From Mesostigma viride (lineage: Eukaryota; Streptophyta; Mesostigmatophyceae; Mesostigmatales; Mesostigmataceae), in contig RPFO01000084.1 in assembly GCA_009746045.1 (NCBI GenBank), forward strand, positions 2,033,316-2,097,315: a stretch of 64,000 nt of DNA, given 5' to 3'. The notes beneath the pieces are model-generated. The model was not told the DNA's origin and made no database searches. It saw only the letters and a list, made by a program, of their open reading frames with translations. A program made the translations under genes and the position numbers. Shown in pieces: positions 43,601 through 57,109 of this stretch (positions are counted from its first letter, which is position 1; each line of letters begins with the position of its first letter).

Positions 43601-44265
43601 TGTCCTAGCACCTTGCAGTCTTTCCAGGGTCTTTTAGTGGCCATAAGACAACAACGGTTGGGAGGTTCTCCAAGAGGTGCGAATTCCATAGAATGAGGCA
43701 CCTCGCATTAGCCAGAATAACTCTCTTCAATAAATATATAGCAACCATAGCCTAAAAGTTAACTTCCATGCGGTGGGATTGTGCTGGAGGAACAACGCAT
43801 ACAGAATTGCAGCTGGGTCTACATAATTTGCCAATCATACTCACAAGGCCATATATGCTCTAAAAAGCCTAGAGCTCCCTTAATAGCGTTTCTTCCCATA
43901 CTATAATTTCTCATTGAATAGAATCCAAGCACCACTTTCAAAGGGTGCTTTTTCGAATGCTACGACAAAAAAAGGAGTAATGGCATGGAGGCAAGTTGGA
44001 ACTAAGAAGACCTTTCAATCAACTCAACTCAGTCCATGCATATTTCGACGAAAGCTCGTTAAGTAGAAAACATGGCAAAAATCTCATGCTTTCTGAATTC
44101 GAATCGTATCGACACTTGATGGAGCCCGTTATTAAAGCTAATCCGATATCACCAACGCCATGGAAACCTGAAGCGTACGATCTGTATTCTGAGAAGTGGA
44201 ATGCCCCCAGAAGAATTCACTAAACCAGGATTGAATCAACTAGCATAACCTGCTGGCATGCGCAA
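43601..44265. other. Upstream region of the Sfi1-like gene
   Basis: More AT-rich than its surroundings. This is the expected place for the promoter of the minus-strand gene starting at 43600. A + frame at 43996-44223 (ELRRPFNQLNSVHAYF and on) lacks an ATG start and recognisable motifs. Confidence 0.35.
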
Positions 44266-44500
44266 CCTGATGCAACCAGTTGGGGATTTCTTATTCCGGG
44301 GCCCAATGGCCGGCGCCGCGCCAGACTCGCCCGCCTTTGGGCTTTGGGCGTCTTGGAATTTGGCTTTGGGCGTCTTGGAAGTTGGCTTTGGGCGTTTGCT
44401 CTTTTGGCAGATTTCTACACTACACTGGTACTACGTAAAAAAGCACAGACTGGTGCAGCGTAACATCCATACAACGTAAAATTACCGCCGCACAGGCATG
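44266..44500 (+). repeat. Dispersed repeat, shared inverted with 58133-58400
   Basis: CCAGTTGGGGATTTCTTATT, two TTGGAA(T/G)TTGGCTTTGGGCG units and GTACTACGTAAAAAAGCACA occur here and, as reverse complement, at 58.2-58.4 kb. The conceptual reading FLFRGP(M/V)AGAAPDSPAFGL is the same in both copies. Confidence 0.85.
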
Positions 44501-44894
44501 AGGCCGGCACTAGCAATAAACTGGCAGCCAACAATAACCGGACAATGGCCGCCGCAAGATAGTCGTCGGTTGCTGGTATTTCACTTCTACACTTCACAGA
44601 CTGCTTTTGAGTTTTGAGCATTTCCAGCGAACGTGTTTCCCACTCAATGAAGGAATGTGGACAAAGGCTAGACTTGGTGATATATCGATTACTGATCGCC
44701 TTGAAATACATGAAGGATGATCAATAAGTAGTGAAAGATCACGGTAGTTACATCAACAGGAAGTTGTACAAGAATGAAGGGACTGCTGCAGAAGTTGCCA
44801 AGGAACTGCTTCCCACCGTTGTAACGCATTTAGACAACGCTTGTGAAGGGGCTTGCGAAGTGCTCTCTGCGGCAACTAGTAATGACTGATTGCT

Positions 44895-46190
44895 GTCATC
44901 CGCAACCTGTATGAAGGGTCCACCACTTCGGTGCGCACTTCTTACGGGACCACGCCCCCATGCCCTTTACAGAAGGGTGTGTGGCAGGGCTGCGTGCTGT
45001 CGCCCTACCTGTTCATTATTGTTGTCGAATACGTAATGATTCAGGCGCGCAAGCGATTTGCCCGCATCGTGGGCAGGGAACCAGGAGTGCAGGTTGCTAA
45101 CAAATTCTGGCATGGCGGTGCGGACACGGAGATTCGGCTAGCAGACATCATTTACGCAGACGACACCACCCTCTTCGAGGACACTGAGCACGTGCAGACA
45201 TGGCTTGGCTGCCTGGCTCTCGAGGCCCGTGCAGTGGGGCTTGAGGTCAGCAAGAAGACAGAGGCCCTGGCGGTTGGGCTCACCACCTCAGCGCCGCCCC
45301 TCTATCTCCTAGACGGCTCTCGAGTCCTGTATCGGGACCGCGTTAAGCTGCTGGGCAGCCTGCTCCCTAGCTGCGAGGTTGATGTGGACCATCGCATCTC
45401 CCTCGCCTGGCACGCTTTACGCCAGTACCGGGCCCTGTGGCGCAAGCCCCTGGGCAAGATCGAGAAACAGGACCTGTTCAAGGTCCTCGTCCTTCCTGTT
45501 CTCACGTATGGCGCCGAGACGTGGACCCTCACCGCCGACCTGGCCCGCAAGCTGGACGGCGCGGTCACCAGCATGGCAGCTGCGTTCCATTTTCAGAGAA
45601 GGCTATGCTGCTCATGTCCGCAATGAGGACCTGTACCAGGGCATGCCCTATATCACCAGCACCATTATTAAGCAACGCCGCCTGCAGCTAGTAGGGCACC
45701 TAGCTCGCACCAACCAGGTAGACACCTCACGTGGCCCCCCCGCAGGACTGCGACCAGCCCAGCCTGGCCGGCACCTCCTGACGTGGGCTGGGCCCAGTGA
45801 TGTTAGACGCCGCAAGGCCCGCACCTTCAAAGAACAGCTAGTAGAGGACATGGGGGGCCTAGGCCTCTCCGTGATTTGGAAGAAGATGATGGACAAGGCC
45901 AAGTGGGCCCAGGTCATAGAGGACAACGAGCCCCCCCCAGTGGGGAAGCGCCCGCGTGTGCAATCCCGCGGGAGGCACGCCAGATAGCTCCCCCTAGGGC
46001 AGCGTGCGGCTGCCTAGATAGATGTTGTAGTTAGAATGCCGTTAGATAGATGTAGTATGTAGCCAACGTAGATAGATTAGACCGGTAGGAATGTTTGCAC
46101 CCATCCATCCATCCATCGGGGTTAATGCTCCGTGACTCCCCAACGGGAGCACGAGTCTAATTAATTAATTAATTAATTAATTAATCCCAT
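44895..46190 (+). pseudogene. 5'-truncated LINE ORF2 (reverse transcriptase and C-terminus)
   Basis: RT motifs are GVWQGCVLSPYLFIIV and DIIYADDTTLFED (catalytic YADD), then LGSLLPSCEVDVDHRISLAW, VLTYGAETWTL and KLDGAVTSM. Near 45573-45580 a GCAG insertion, absent from the related copy at 26.3 kb, shifts the frame. The rest (NEDLYQGMPYITST, RRLQLVGHLARTNQVDTS, LSVIWKKMMDKAKWAQV) continues in the next frame to TAG at 45985-45987. A 3' UTR with the ACTCCCCAACGGGAGCACG hairpin and TTAA tail follows. The copy starts abruptly within RT, as truncated LINEs do. Confidence 0.8.
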
Positions 46191-46195
46191 GTTCC

Positions 46196-46257
46196 CCTCC
46201 CACTGAGGACTTATGGTCACGTGACGCAGTCACGTGTCTATTAATTAATTAATTAAT
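46196..46257 (+). repeat. Second LINE-type 3' end with CACGTGAC hairpin
   Basis: CCTCCCACTGAGGACTTATG, CACGTGACGCAGTCACGTG (8-bp stem, 3-nt loop) and (TTAA)n, as at 21531-21625. It directly follows the tail of the LINE at 44895-46190. Confidence 0.8.
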
Positions 46258-46266
46258 TTACTAACG

Positions 46267-46295
46267 GGGTGGTTTTACCGGATTAGGATACATTT
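46267..46295 (+). repeat. Left terminal inverted repeat
   Basis: It starts GGGTGGTTTTACCGG and ends GGATACATTT, and is the exact reverse complement of 56505-56533. Confidence 0.95.
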
Positions 46296-46854
46296 TTTTG
46301 TTTAGGATACATTTGATGCACTGTGCAGTTTTCAGATGTGTTTGAGGGGGTTGATTGCGCCTAACATGCATTTTATTGAAGCAATGAGTTTCCCAAGATA
46401 TACATGATATAAACTAAGACAATTGACCCATTAAGGCAATGAGACAACATCAATAAGACAACATATGCCAATTGAATAAGACAACTCAACCTTACAGGAC
46501 GTTGGGCCATCATACGTCCGGAATAATTGTCTCACTTATTACATAACCAAACTTTTTGAGGGATCGCCATGGTTGCATGGTTTCAACACATGCGCCCTGC
46601 ACTCATGTGCATCAAAGGTGTTGCGTCTAGTGCCAACTCAGTGTCAAAGAACTGATTCAATCATATTTCCCGTGTGGCCATGAAGGCCCACATGAGTTAA
46701 ACATGGCCGAGAGTGATTGCATCATCCTTCTTGGCGACATCGGTCTTGACGACGTCGATGGGGAAGACGGCAGCACCTGCATGTGAACAAAAGAATCCAT
46801 GAATTGTGGCATCCAAAGGCAACAACATATTAGCATCCCATTGAACACGCAGCC

Positions 46855-47180
46855 ACGCTGACCCGGCCATCCAGCCGCCCACGCAGCCACAAAGCCAGCC
46901 AGCCACGCAGTGACGCACCCACCCAGCCACACATCCACGCATCCACGCACCCGGCACCCCCCCCCAGCCAGCCAGCCACGCAGCCACGCAGCCACGCAGC
47001 CACGCAGCAGCGCAGCCACGCAGCCACGCAGCCACACAGCCACGCACCCTCCTTTCCAGCCAAGCAGCCACGCAGTCACACAGTCAACCCCCCCATCCCC
47101 CCCACCCCCCCACCCCCCCACCCCACCCACCCACCCCACCCACCCACCCACCCACCCACCCCACCCCCCACCCCACCCAC
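46855..47180. repeat. CCACGCAG and CCCACCCA tandem repeats
   Basis: An 8-bp CCACGCAG minisatellite (46850-47075) runs into CCACCC repeats (47090-47180), downstream of the zinc-finger gene within the transposon. Confidence 0.9.
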
Positions 47181-47186
47181 TCAACA

Positions 47187-49261
<2,075 letters not shown>

Positions 49262-49429
49262 AGTTCCCGTGGCTAGTGCCCATCACCTTCCACCTTGAGC
49301 GGGGCGAAGTCACGAATTCAAGCGCGAAGTGCATTTGAATCAAGCGGGAACTGGGTGACACTGCTTGAAGACGTGCAGCTCCAAGGCATGCAAATGATGC
49401 AATGTATCAAAGATACGATACGCAAAGTT

Positions 49430-49955
49430 CAGGTGTTCAGGTGAAGCCGTGAAGACGTGAAGCCGTGAAGCCGTGAAGCCGTGGTGAAGACAGGTGAAGA
49501 CGCGGTGAAGACGTGAAGACGTGAAGACGTGAAGACGTGAAGACGTGAAGACGTGAAGACACGATACGGCAAGTTCAGGTGAAGTTCAAATGTTCAGGTG
49601 AAGCCGTTCAGGTGAAGCCGTGAAGCCGTGAAGACGTGGTGAAGACAGGTGAAGACGCGGTGAAGACGTGAAGACGTGAAGACGTGAAGACGTGAAGACA
49701 CGATACGGCAAGTTCAGGTGAAGTTCAGGTGTTCAGGTGAAGCCGTGAAGACGTGAAGCCGTGAAGCCGGAAGACGTGGTGAAGACAGGTGAAGACGCGG
49801 TGAAGACGTGAAGACGTGAAGACGTGCATGCAAGGTATCAAAGATACGATACGCGGCAAGTTCAGGTGAAGTCGTGAAGACGTGAAGACGTGGTGAAGAC
49901 AGGTGAAGACGCGGTGAAGACGTGAAGACGTGAAGACGTGAAGACGTGAAGACAA
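49430..49955. repeat. 9-bp minisatellite GTGAAGACG in higher-order blocks
   Basis: GTGAAGACG and GTGAAGCCG units form four blocks of about 110-150 bp, separated by CGATACG(GC)GCAAGTTCAGGTG spacers. It lies between the two transposon genes. Confidence 0.9.
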
Positions 49956-50019
49956 GTTGCAGCACTCAGCCGCAGCAGTCCCACGCAGGTAGAAACGAGT
50001 ATTGCTGCTTGAATCTGTC

Positions 50020-50465
50020 AAGACCCCATCGAATGTAAAACAGGTTTTTCGTAAAGAAATCCGATGTGTGGGCGGGCTTTACATAGTTGCAATTTCTGGC
50101 CTGCGATTTCTTGCCTGCGCTGGTTGTCTCTTTGATAGTGCTTCTGCCCAAGCACTACCGGCTGTAAAACAGTATACTTCTTGAAGAAATCAGTTGGGGC
50201 TTTGTTGGGCGTCACATTTGACCGGTGGGCGGAGTTTCCTGCTTCTGTGAAGGCGCCATCGAATGTAGATCAGTAGATTTTCTAAAGAAATCTGAGGTGT
50301 GGGCGGGGCCTTTATTGCTTGTGTCCATCCACCACCGGATGTAGAACAGTAGACTTATTGAAGAAATCAGTTTGGGGCTTTGTTGGGCGCCACATTTGAG
50401 CGGTGGGCGGGGTTTCTTGCTTCTGTCCAAGCACCACCGGGTGTAATACAGTAGATTTCCTATTA
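50020..50465 (+). promoter_or_regulatory. Roughly 100-bp tandem repeats upstream of transposase
   Basis: Related segments starting at about 50025, 50152, 50253, 50330 and 50432 share CACCACCGG(A/G)TGTA..ACAGTAGA, GAAGAAATC and GGTGGGCGG(G)GTTTC. The last runs into the ATG at 50468. Their position suggests promoter or transposase-binding repeats (inference). Confidence 0.5.
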
Positions 50466-50467
50466 AC

Positions 50468-53400
50468 ATGGATGAAGAATGGGATGTGCCAGACCTGGTG
50501 GATTCGGATGCGAGTTCTGAAGCTAGTTGGGGCGGGATTCTGACGGCTCTGACGACGACCTGCTTCACACGGAAATGGGGCCCGGCACGTCTTCCTCTCG
50601 AGCGAAGCGCAGTGGGAAGAAAGATGGCGCCCGGCTTCTCGCCTCCAAATTGAAGTCCGTTGACAAGGACATCGCCAAGGCCAGGAAGTGCGGTCCGACT
50701 TGTGGGGAGCATTGCCTCGAGAAGGTGGGCACCTTACTTACCGATACCAGGTCGTGGACTGCCTTTCGAGAGTACCTGTACAACCAAACGGACCAGCAGC
50801 GCATGGCCTCCCTTTGCGACGTGATCCGGTCGGCCGGCGTGGGCAACATCGAGGTAGAATCCCCTGCCGACGGTGGCCGTTACAAGAAGTACATCATTAC
50901 CGGCCCTTTACACGTGGACGTGGTGATTGCGGGGTGCATGTACACCGTCACCGGTTGTGCATCTGCCATCCGGAAGATGGCCGGCGTTACCCGGGCGACT
51001 TGGAACAATCTGGTGGCGTCGGTCGTGTCGGCGAAAGAGTATTTCCTGACCGTGCATCCCAACGACCTAGCGACTTTCGGTGTTGGTCTGGAGCACGCAC
51101 CACCTGAGCGTGATGCTCGGGGGCGTTCGGAGGTTGGCGAACACGCAGCAATGTGGATGCACGAGTTGGTGCAGCAGATCGCAGACCATGACCCGACTCA
51201 TGCTGGCGTTGTCTTCATGGACGTCATGTCCATCAAGGAGATGCACGCCATGTACGTTGAAGACGTGGTGGCAGAAGCGGGGGAAGGGGCCAAGGTGCTA
51301 GGCTACAACGCATTCTACCGCATCTGGCGCACCTACTGCAAAGGCGACTACTTCCCAGGGCAGAGGAGCCCGAAGGTGGTGGTATGCCCGCACAACAAGA
51401 GCACCGGTCACTGCGCGGACTGCGTGGAACTGCGCATGCGGCGCCGCGGTGCTTCAACTGAGGCACAACGGCAGTACGTCGACAACCAAATCAAGCAGCA
51501 TGTCGCTCTGGCCTGGTTTACCCGCCAGAACTATTGGTTGAGGCGCGAGCTTGCCTGCGCGATGGTGGCCGCTATGTTGACGGCCATTTTGTCGATCAAC
51601 CTCGACAAGCTGGATCACGCCAAGACATACTGGCCGAAGCTGGTGGGGGGCCCGACTCATGGGGCAGCTATGCAGGTGGCATGATGCCGTTCTCGCTCTT
51701 CTGTGCGGCCGTCCATGGGTACAAGGCGATGTGGTTCATCGTTCTCGCATGGGTCCTCATGACCGACAACCTCTCCGGCAGTGTCACCGTCACGATGCTG
51801 ATGCACATCCTGGCGCAGTTGATGAGGGACCAGCCATGGAGGAGGGCGGGGCTGCCGCACATGCCCAGGTGTTTGTGCCTGCAACTGGACGGTGGGAGTG
51901 AAAACCGGAATCACACCGTCTTACTGTTTGCATGGTGGCTCGTACACGTTGGCTTCTTCGACGTCGTCGAAATGCACCGCATGCTCGTGGGCCACACGCA
52001 CGCCGACCCAGATCAGAAATTCGGCGTGCTTGTGGCCTACATGAGACACGCTGTGGCGGGGGGGCCTAGCTTCGTGCACAAGTACCCAACTTTGGAGAGC
52101 TGGGTGGCGGCCATAGAAGAGGCATTCCGTCAGCCTAGTGGTGCAGCTGCGAACTGCAACTCGACCGTCCCCGCTGGCACGGAGGTCAAGGTATTGGGGT
52201 GCGCTTACGATGTCAGGAACTTTCTCACTCCGTTGCAGCGCGAGTCGTTTGCCGGTTGGTGCAGCACGGTAGATTGGATGACCGGTAGGGAGGATCAGGT
52301 TATCAAGGTCACCAGGGTGCGTGGTGATGTCGTGCAGCCTGCGTGCAGCGAGGCGCAGCCGGCGCACGGAGGGGCGGCGCCATCGGTGCGCGGCGGGGCG
52401 GCAGCGGCGGCGCAGCCGGCACGCGGCGGGGCGGGGCAGTCAGCGGGCAGCGGGGCGGCGCTGCCGGTGCGCGGCGGGGCGGGGCAGTCGACGGGCGGCG
52501 GGGCAGGGCCGTCGACGGGCGGCGGGCCAGCGGTGCTGCCGGCGCGCGTGGGCGGCGGGGCGGGGCTGTCGACGGGCGGCGGGGCGGGGCAGTCGGCGCG
52601 CGGGGGGCCAGCGGTGCTGCCGGCGCGCGTGGGCGGCGGGGCGGGGCTGTCGACGGGCGGCGGGGCGGGGCAGTCGACGGGCGGCGGGGCAGGGCCGTCG
52701 GCGTGCGGGGGGCCAGCGGTGCTGCCGGCGCGCGTGGGCGGCGGGGCGGGGCAGTCGGCGCGCGGGGGGCCAGCGGCGCTGCCGGCGCGCGGGGCGGCGG
52801 GGCGGGGCTGTCGACGGGCGGCGGGGCGGGGCAGTCGGCGCGCGGGGGCCAGCGGTGCTGCCGGCGCGCGTGGGCGGCGGGGCGGGGCTGTCGACGGGCG
52901 GCGGGGCGGGGCAGTCGACGGGCGGCGGGGCAGGGCGGTCGGCGTGCGGGGGGCCAGCGGCGCTGCCGGCGCGCGTGGGCGGCGGGCCGGCGCAGCTGGC
53001 ATGCGGCGGGGCGGGGCTGTCGACGGGCGGCGGGGCAGGGCGGTCGGCGCGCGGGGGCCAGCGGCGCTGCCGGCGCGCGTGGGCGGCGGGGCGGGGCTGT
53101 CGACGGGCGGCGGGGCGGGGCAGTCGACGGGCGGCGGGGCGGGGCAGTCGGCGCGCGGGGGCCAGCGGCGCTGCCGGCGCGCGTGGGCGGCGGGGCGGGG
53201 CTGTCGACGGGCGGCGGGGCGGGGCAGTCGGCGCGCGGGGGGCCAGCGGCGCTGCCGGCGCGCGTGGGCGGCGGGGCGGGCAGTCGACGGGCGGCGGGGC
53301 AGGGCCGTCGGCGTGCGGGGGGCCAGCGTGCTGCCGGCGCGCGTGGGCGGCGGGCGGGGCTGTCGACGGGCGGCGGGGCGGGGCAGTCGGCGCGCGGGGG

Positions 53401-55743
53401 GCCAGCGGCGCTGCCGGCGCGCGTGGGCGGCGGGGCGGGGCTGTCGACGGGCGGCGGGGCGGGGCAGTCGACGGGCGGCGGGGCAGGGCCGTCGGCGTGC
53501 GGGGGGCCAGCGGCGCTGCCGGCGCGCGTGGGCGGCGGGCCGGCGCAGCTGGCATGCGGCGGGGCGGGGCAGTCGACGGGCGGCGGGGCGGGGCAGTCGA
53601 CGGGCGGCGGGGCAGGGCGGTCGGCGTGCGGGGGGCCAGCGGCGCTGCCGGCGCGCGTGGGCGGCGGGGCGGGGCTGTCGACGGGCGGCGGGGCGGGGCA
53701 GTCGACGGGCGGCGGGCCAGCGGGCTGCCGGCGCGCGGCGGGCCAGCGGCGCAGCCGGCGGGCGGCGGAGCGGCACAGCCGGTGCCTGAAAAACGCGGTC
53801 GCTCAATGAAGGTGCACCACGCGGTCTTCTTCCAGGTACAGGGCAACGCAGAGACCTGGTTGTCCTACCGGACCACGGAGTCCCAAAAGACGCCGTGGCA
53901 GCCCGCGGGGACTCGACAGGAAGGCGCGCCACGGTGCGGGAAGGCGATGACACAGCCTTACAAGTTTGATGCGGAGGGGCGGCCGCTGTTTGGCGTCCGA
54001 CTTGTGGATCCAGACCGCATTCCGATGTTGCAGGACACCCCAGCCTTCGCACCATTGAACATGGAGTTTCTTGGGAAGGAGCTGGAGTCGATCAAAACAA
54101 GGGTCCAGAAGTTGCCCCATGGCATCTGGCAGTGGTACTTTCCGCCCGACACCATCAAGCCAAACGAGGCCTTTTTCGCAAAAGTCCCACATGCCCCTGA
54201 GGAGGTGCCTGAGGAGTGGCGCCCTTTGCCGTGGCCATCTCGCGCGGACATCTCCGCCCTGCGTGAGCACGATGCAGCGCCTGAACCACCACCGACGCAA
54301 GAAGAGCACTTCATGGCGTTGGTCGACGCAGAGGCGGTGCGCGTCACCCCGCTGGTAGACCGAGTTCTTCATGATGGCCACACACAGCAGGAATGGGCGG
54401 CAGAAGACAGGGCCATGACAGCCAAGGTCGCTTACTTGAAGCGCATGCAAGGCGTTGAGAAAGGCTCCGCTGTTCTATACTGGCACCCTTCAGCTGGTAT
54501 TCTCTGCAACTCGAAGCTCACGTGGACTCCAGTCCTCTTTGGCATCATCAAGGAGGTGGTTGCGAAGGAGGATGGCGGCCAACCTTCTATTGAGCTCTTT
54601 GTATACCGCGCTAAGCATTTGCGTGACACGTGGCACCCGTGGAACCCAGACATTGCGCAATGGCCCCATCCGCCAACCACTGCGGCGCACACGGTGATCA
54701 TCACCGCGTCAGACCTCGTCTTGACACAAGTGGTGGGCAAGCGAGGTCAGCCGCCCCATGCAGTCTCCTTGGGTGCGAACAAAAAGCTCACCAAGGAGTG
54801 CCTAAAGGCGCTGAAGGAGGTGCCCTATGACGCGGAACACCCGGTCGTGAAGTGGCAAGATGCTGAATGCTCGAAGGGCATCGTCGGCATGGCGAAGGCA
54901 TGCTGGGAAGGCATAACGCTGCAGGTCAAGAGTGGCAGCCGCAACCTCGTAGGGCAAGTCGTGTGTCATTGGGCGTCGGAGCGTGTGACATCCGCGGACG
55001 GTCGCACCGAAAGCCGGGACGGCAGGTACCATGGTCGTGTCGCTGTTGTCGACACGCAAAACGACATGGTAGCCATGTACTGGGGTGCCCGTTGGGAGGA
55101 GGACGCGGTTTCTTGCGTGCCTCTCCACGAGCTGGAGGCACAGATCTGCGGGTGCCCCGGTGTGGTCGTCCCTGCGTTGCAAGCGCCGGATATCACCCTG
55201 GCCGAGGCTCGATTGCGCGAGATGGTTCCACCCAGCGACGATGTGGCGGAGAACAACAACGCAGGCGCCTCCCGGCGTCGGAAGCGAGCGCTCATCCTTG
55301 CCGATGACGATGACGACGACGGACGACGACTGCTGAAGCGCGAGCAGCGGTTGTTGTCATTGAGCTGCTCATGTGCTGCTGCTGCTGCTGCTGCTGCTGT
55401 GCTGCCATGCTACTGTTGCTGCATTGCTGCCGTGCTGCTGTTGTGCTGTTGTGCTGATGTGTTGCTGCATTGCTGCCGTGCCGCTGATGTATTGCTGTCG
55501 TGCTGCTGCCGTGCTGCTGTGTTGATGCACTGCTGCATTGCGGCCGTGCTGCTGAGCTACAGTTGTGCTGCTGCTGTGCTACGGTCATGCTGCTGCTGTG
55601 TTGCTGGGCTGATGTGTTGTTGCATTGATGTAGTGGCTATTGTTCCGCTACTACAATTTGCTACTGATGCCGCTGCTGGTGCTTTTTTGCATGGCAGTGC
55701 CCGCTATGTTCACACCACTGTTGCCGCGGTTGGTATCGCGTGA
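50468..55743 (+). pseudogene. DDE-like transposase (DUF7869-like) with internal G/A/S repeat block, frame-broken
   Basis: ATG at 50468 (MDEEWDVPDLVDSDASSEAS). The frame changes near 50525, and the acidic region continues in the frame ending at 51684. Features in order: Cys motif KCGPTCGEHCLEKV, YTVTGCASAIRKMAGVTRAT, CxxC motif GHCADCVELRMRR, DNQIKQHVALAWFTRQNYW, and a catalytic-type NLDKLDHAKTYWPK. A run of G near 51645 shifts the frame; then come CLQLDGGSENRNHTVLLF and VGHTHADPDQKFGVL. These are the spaced acidic motifs of DUF7869-type proteins. A repeat block (52.4-53.77 kb) and a C-terminal region (53.79-55.3 kb: YKFDAEGRPLFGVRLVDP, PHGIWQWYFPPD, GSAVLYWHP) follow. The frame runs through CTG repeats to TGA at 55741-55743. 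The true stop is uncertain. Confidence 0.7.
52380..53770. repeat. GC-rich coding minisatellite within transposase
   Basis: Units of TCGACGGGCGGCGGGGCGGG-GCAG (24 bp) are interspersed with longer units containing CCAGCGGCGCTGCCGGCGCG. All three forward frames and at least two reverse frames remain open throughout. Indels inside the block change which frame joins the C-terminal domain. Confidence 0.9.
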
Positions 55744-56504
55744 TTTCCACCGGTTGTGCGTTGACATGTGTTACTCATGCATTTCCCGCTATATTTGGTA
55801 GCACGCGGTTTCACGTTAGTTAGGTGCAGACAGCTGCATGTAGACAAACATCTTGTTTAAGTCGGTCAATTAACGGTTCTTGACGCATCATGGTCCAAGT
55901 CGACCGACCTGTAGGGACCAGTAGAGCAATTGTCTAGGAGAAAGAGCGTGATCGCTGCAGAAGCCGCGTGGCAGCCGTGGCTGTACCTGTAGTACGACCT
56001 GCATATATATGGATACTGTATTTGGATACTGGGTTGTTTATCAATTCTGGTTTTAATTTATTTAGTGTACCTGGTGTTGGCATGCCAACTCAGTGCTAAA
56101 CTACTTTATGCACAATGATGCAACTTGATGCTATAGTGACGTGCCACGATGTAACTTTATTAACTTCACCATTAGTCATGGGGTCAATAGGATTGCTCAT
56201 TATGCCATGTAAACATGAACCATGGGTTACGTAATAGTGAAAACAGTAATCATGATGCTCCACTTGAAGTCTCCAACATGGTCATGTTTGGAATTTTATT
56301 GATCATATTTACAATATATGAAAAGAGACAACAAACGTGGAAGCATGGGACGCCGAGGCCGATAATATATGTGTGAAATATGAAAAGAGACAACATCTTT
56401 GGCAAGCATGATCATATCATGCTTGCCAAACATATGAATGATATCGACCATGTCCAGAAACCATGTTTGCCAATGGTGCATTTAGGATACATTTGAAGCT
56501 GTGC
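55744..56504 (+). other. 3' region of transposon
   Basis: AT-rich sequence without ORFs. GAAAAGAGACAACA occurs twice (56320, 56378), with related AGACAAC motifs inside the left end (46440-46490). CATGATCATATCATG at 56408-56422 is palindromic. Confidence 0.5.
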
Positions 56505-56533
56505 AAATGTATCCTAATCCGGTAAAACCACCC
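56505..56533 (-). repeat. Right terminal inverted repeat
   Basis: It starts AAATGTATCC and ends GGTAAAACCACCC. It is followed by ACG and then the CTAACGTTAGT minisatellite. Confidence 0.95.
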
Positions 56534-56536
56534 ACG

Positions 56537-57105
56537 TTAGTCCATAGCCCCCTCTGCTAACGTTAGTGCCCCCCCCTCCTTTGCTAACATTAGTTCCCAC
56601 ACCCCTCTGCTAACGTAAGTGCCCTCCCCCCCCTGCTATCGTTAATGCCCACCCCCCTTCACTAACGTTATTCCCCATCCCCCTCTGCTAACGTTAGTGC
56701 CCCGGCGCGCCCCTTTACAAAGTTTAGTGCTCGTGCCCCTCTGCTAACGTAAGCGCCCCCCCCCTCTGCTATAATTATTTCCCCCCTCTGCTAACTTCAA
56801 TTTCCACACCCCCTCTGTTATCGTTAGTGCCCGTGCCCCTTTTACTAACGTTAGTGCCCAGCCCCCTCTGCTAACGTTCGTGCCCGTGCTCCTTTACTAA
56901 CGCTAGTGCCCCCCGGCCCCCTCAGCTAACGTTAGTGCCCGTGCCCCTTTACTAACGTTAGTGGCCAGCCCCCTCTGCTAACGTTAGTGCCCGTGCCCCT
57001 TCACTAACGGTAGTGCCCGTGCCCCTTCACTAACGTTAGTGCCCGTGCCCCTCTGCTAACGTTATTCCCCAGCCCCCTCTGCTATCGCTAATGCCCGTGC
57101 CCCTT
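56537..57105. repeat. CTAACGTTAGTGCCC minisatellite
   Basis: About 24 degenerate units of roughly 24 bp (CCCC(C)TCTGCTAACGTTAGTG or CCCTTTACTAACGTTAGTG) start immediately at the right end of the transposon. Confidence 0.9.
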
Positions 57106-57109
57106 TATA

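Noticed and set aside
43996-44223. Plus-strand 75-codon ORF (ELRRPFNQLNSVHAYF)
   Set aside because: No ATG start, no recognised motif, located in the likely promoter of the Sfi1-like gene; kept only as part of the upstream region.
52295-54055. Minus-strand ORF of 586 residues opposite the transposase
   Set aside because: Arg/Pro/Ala-rich shadow of the GC-rich repeat; the conserved motifs are all on the plus strand.
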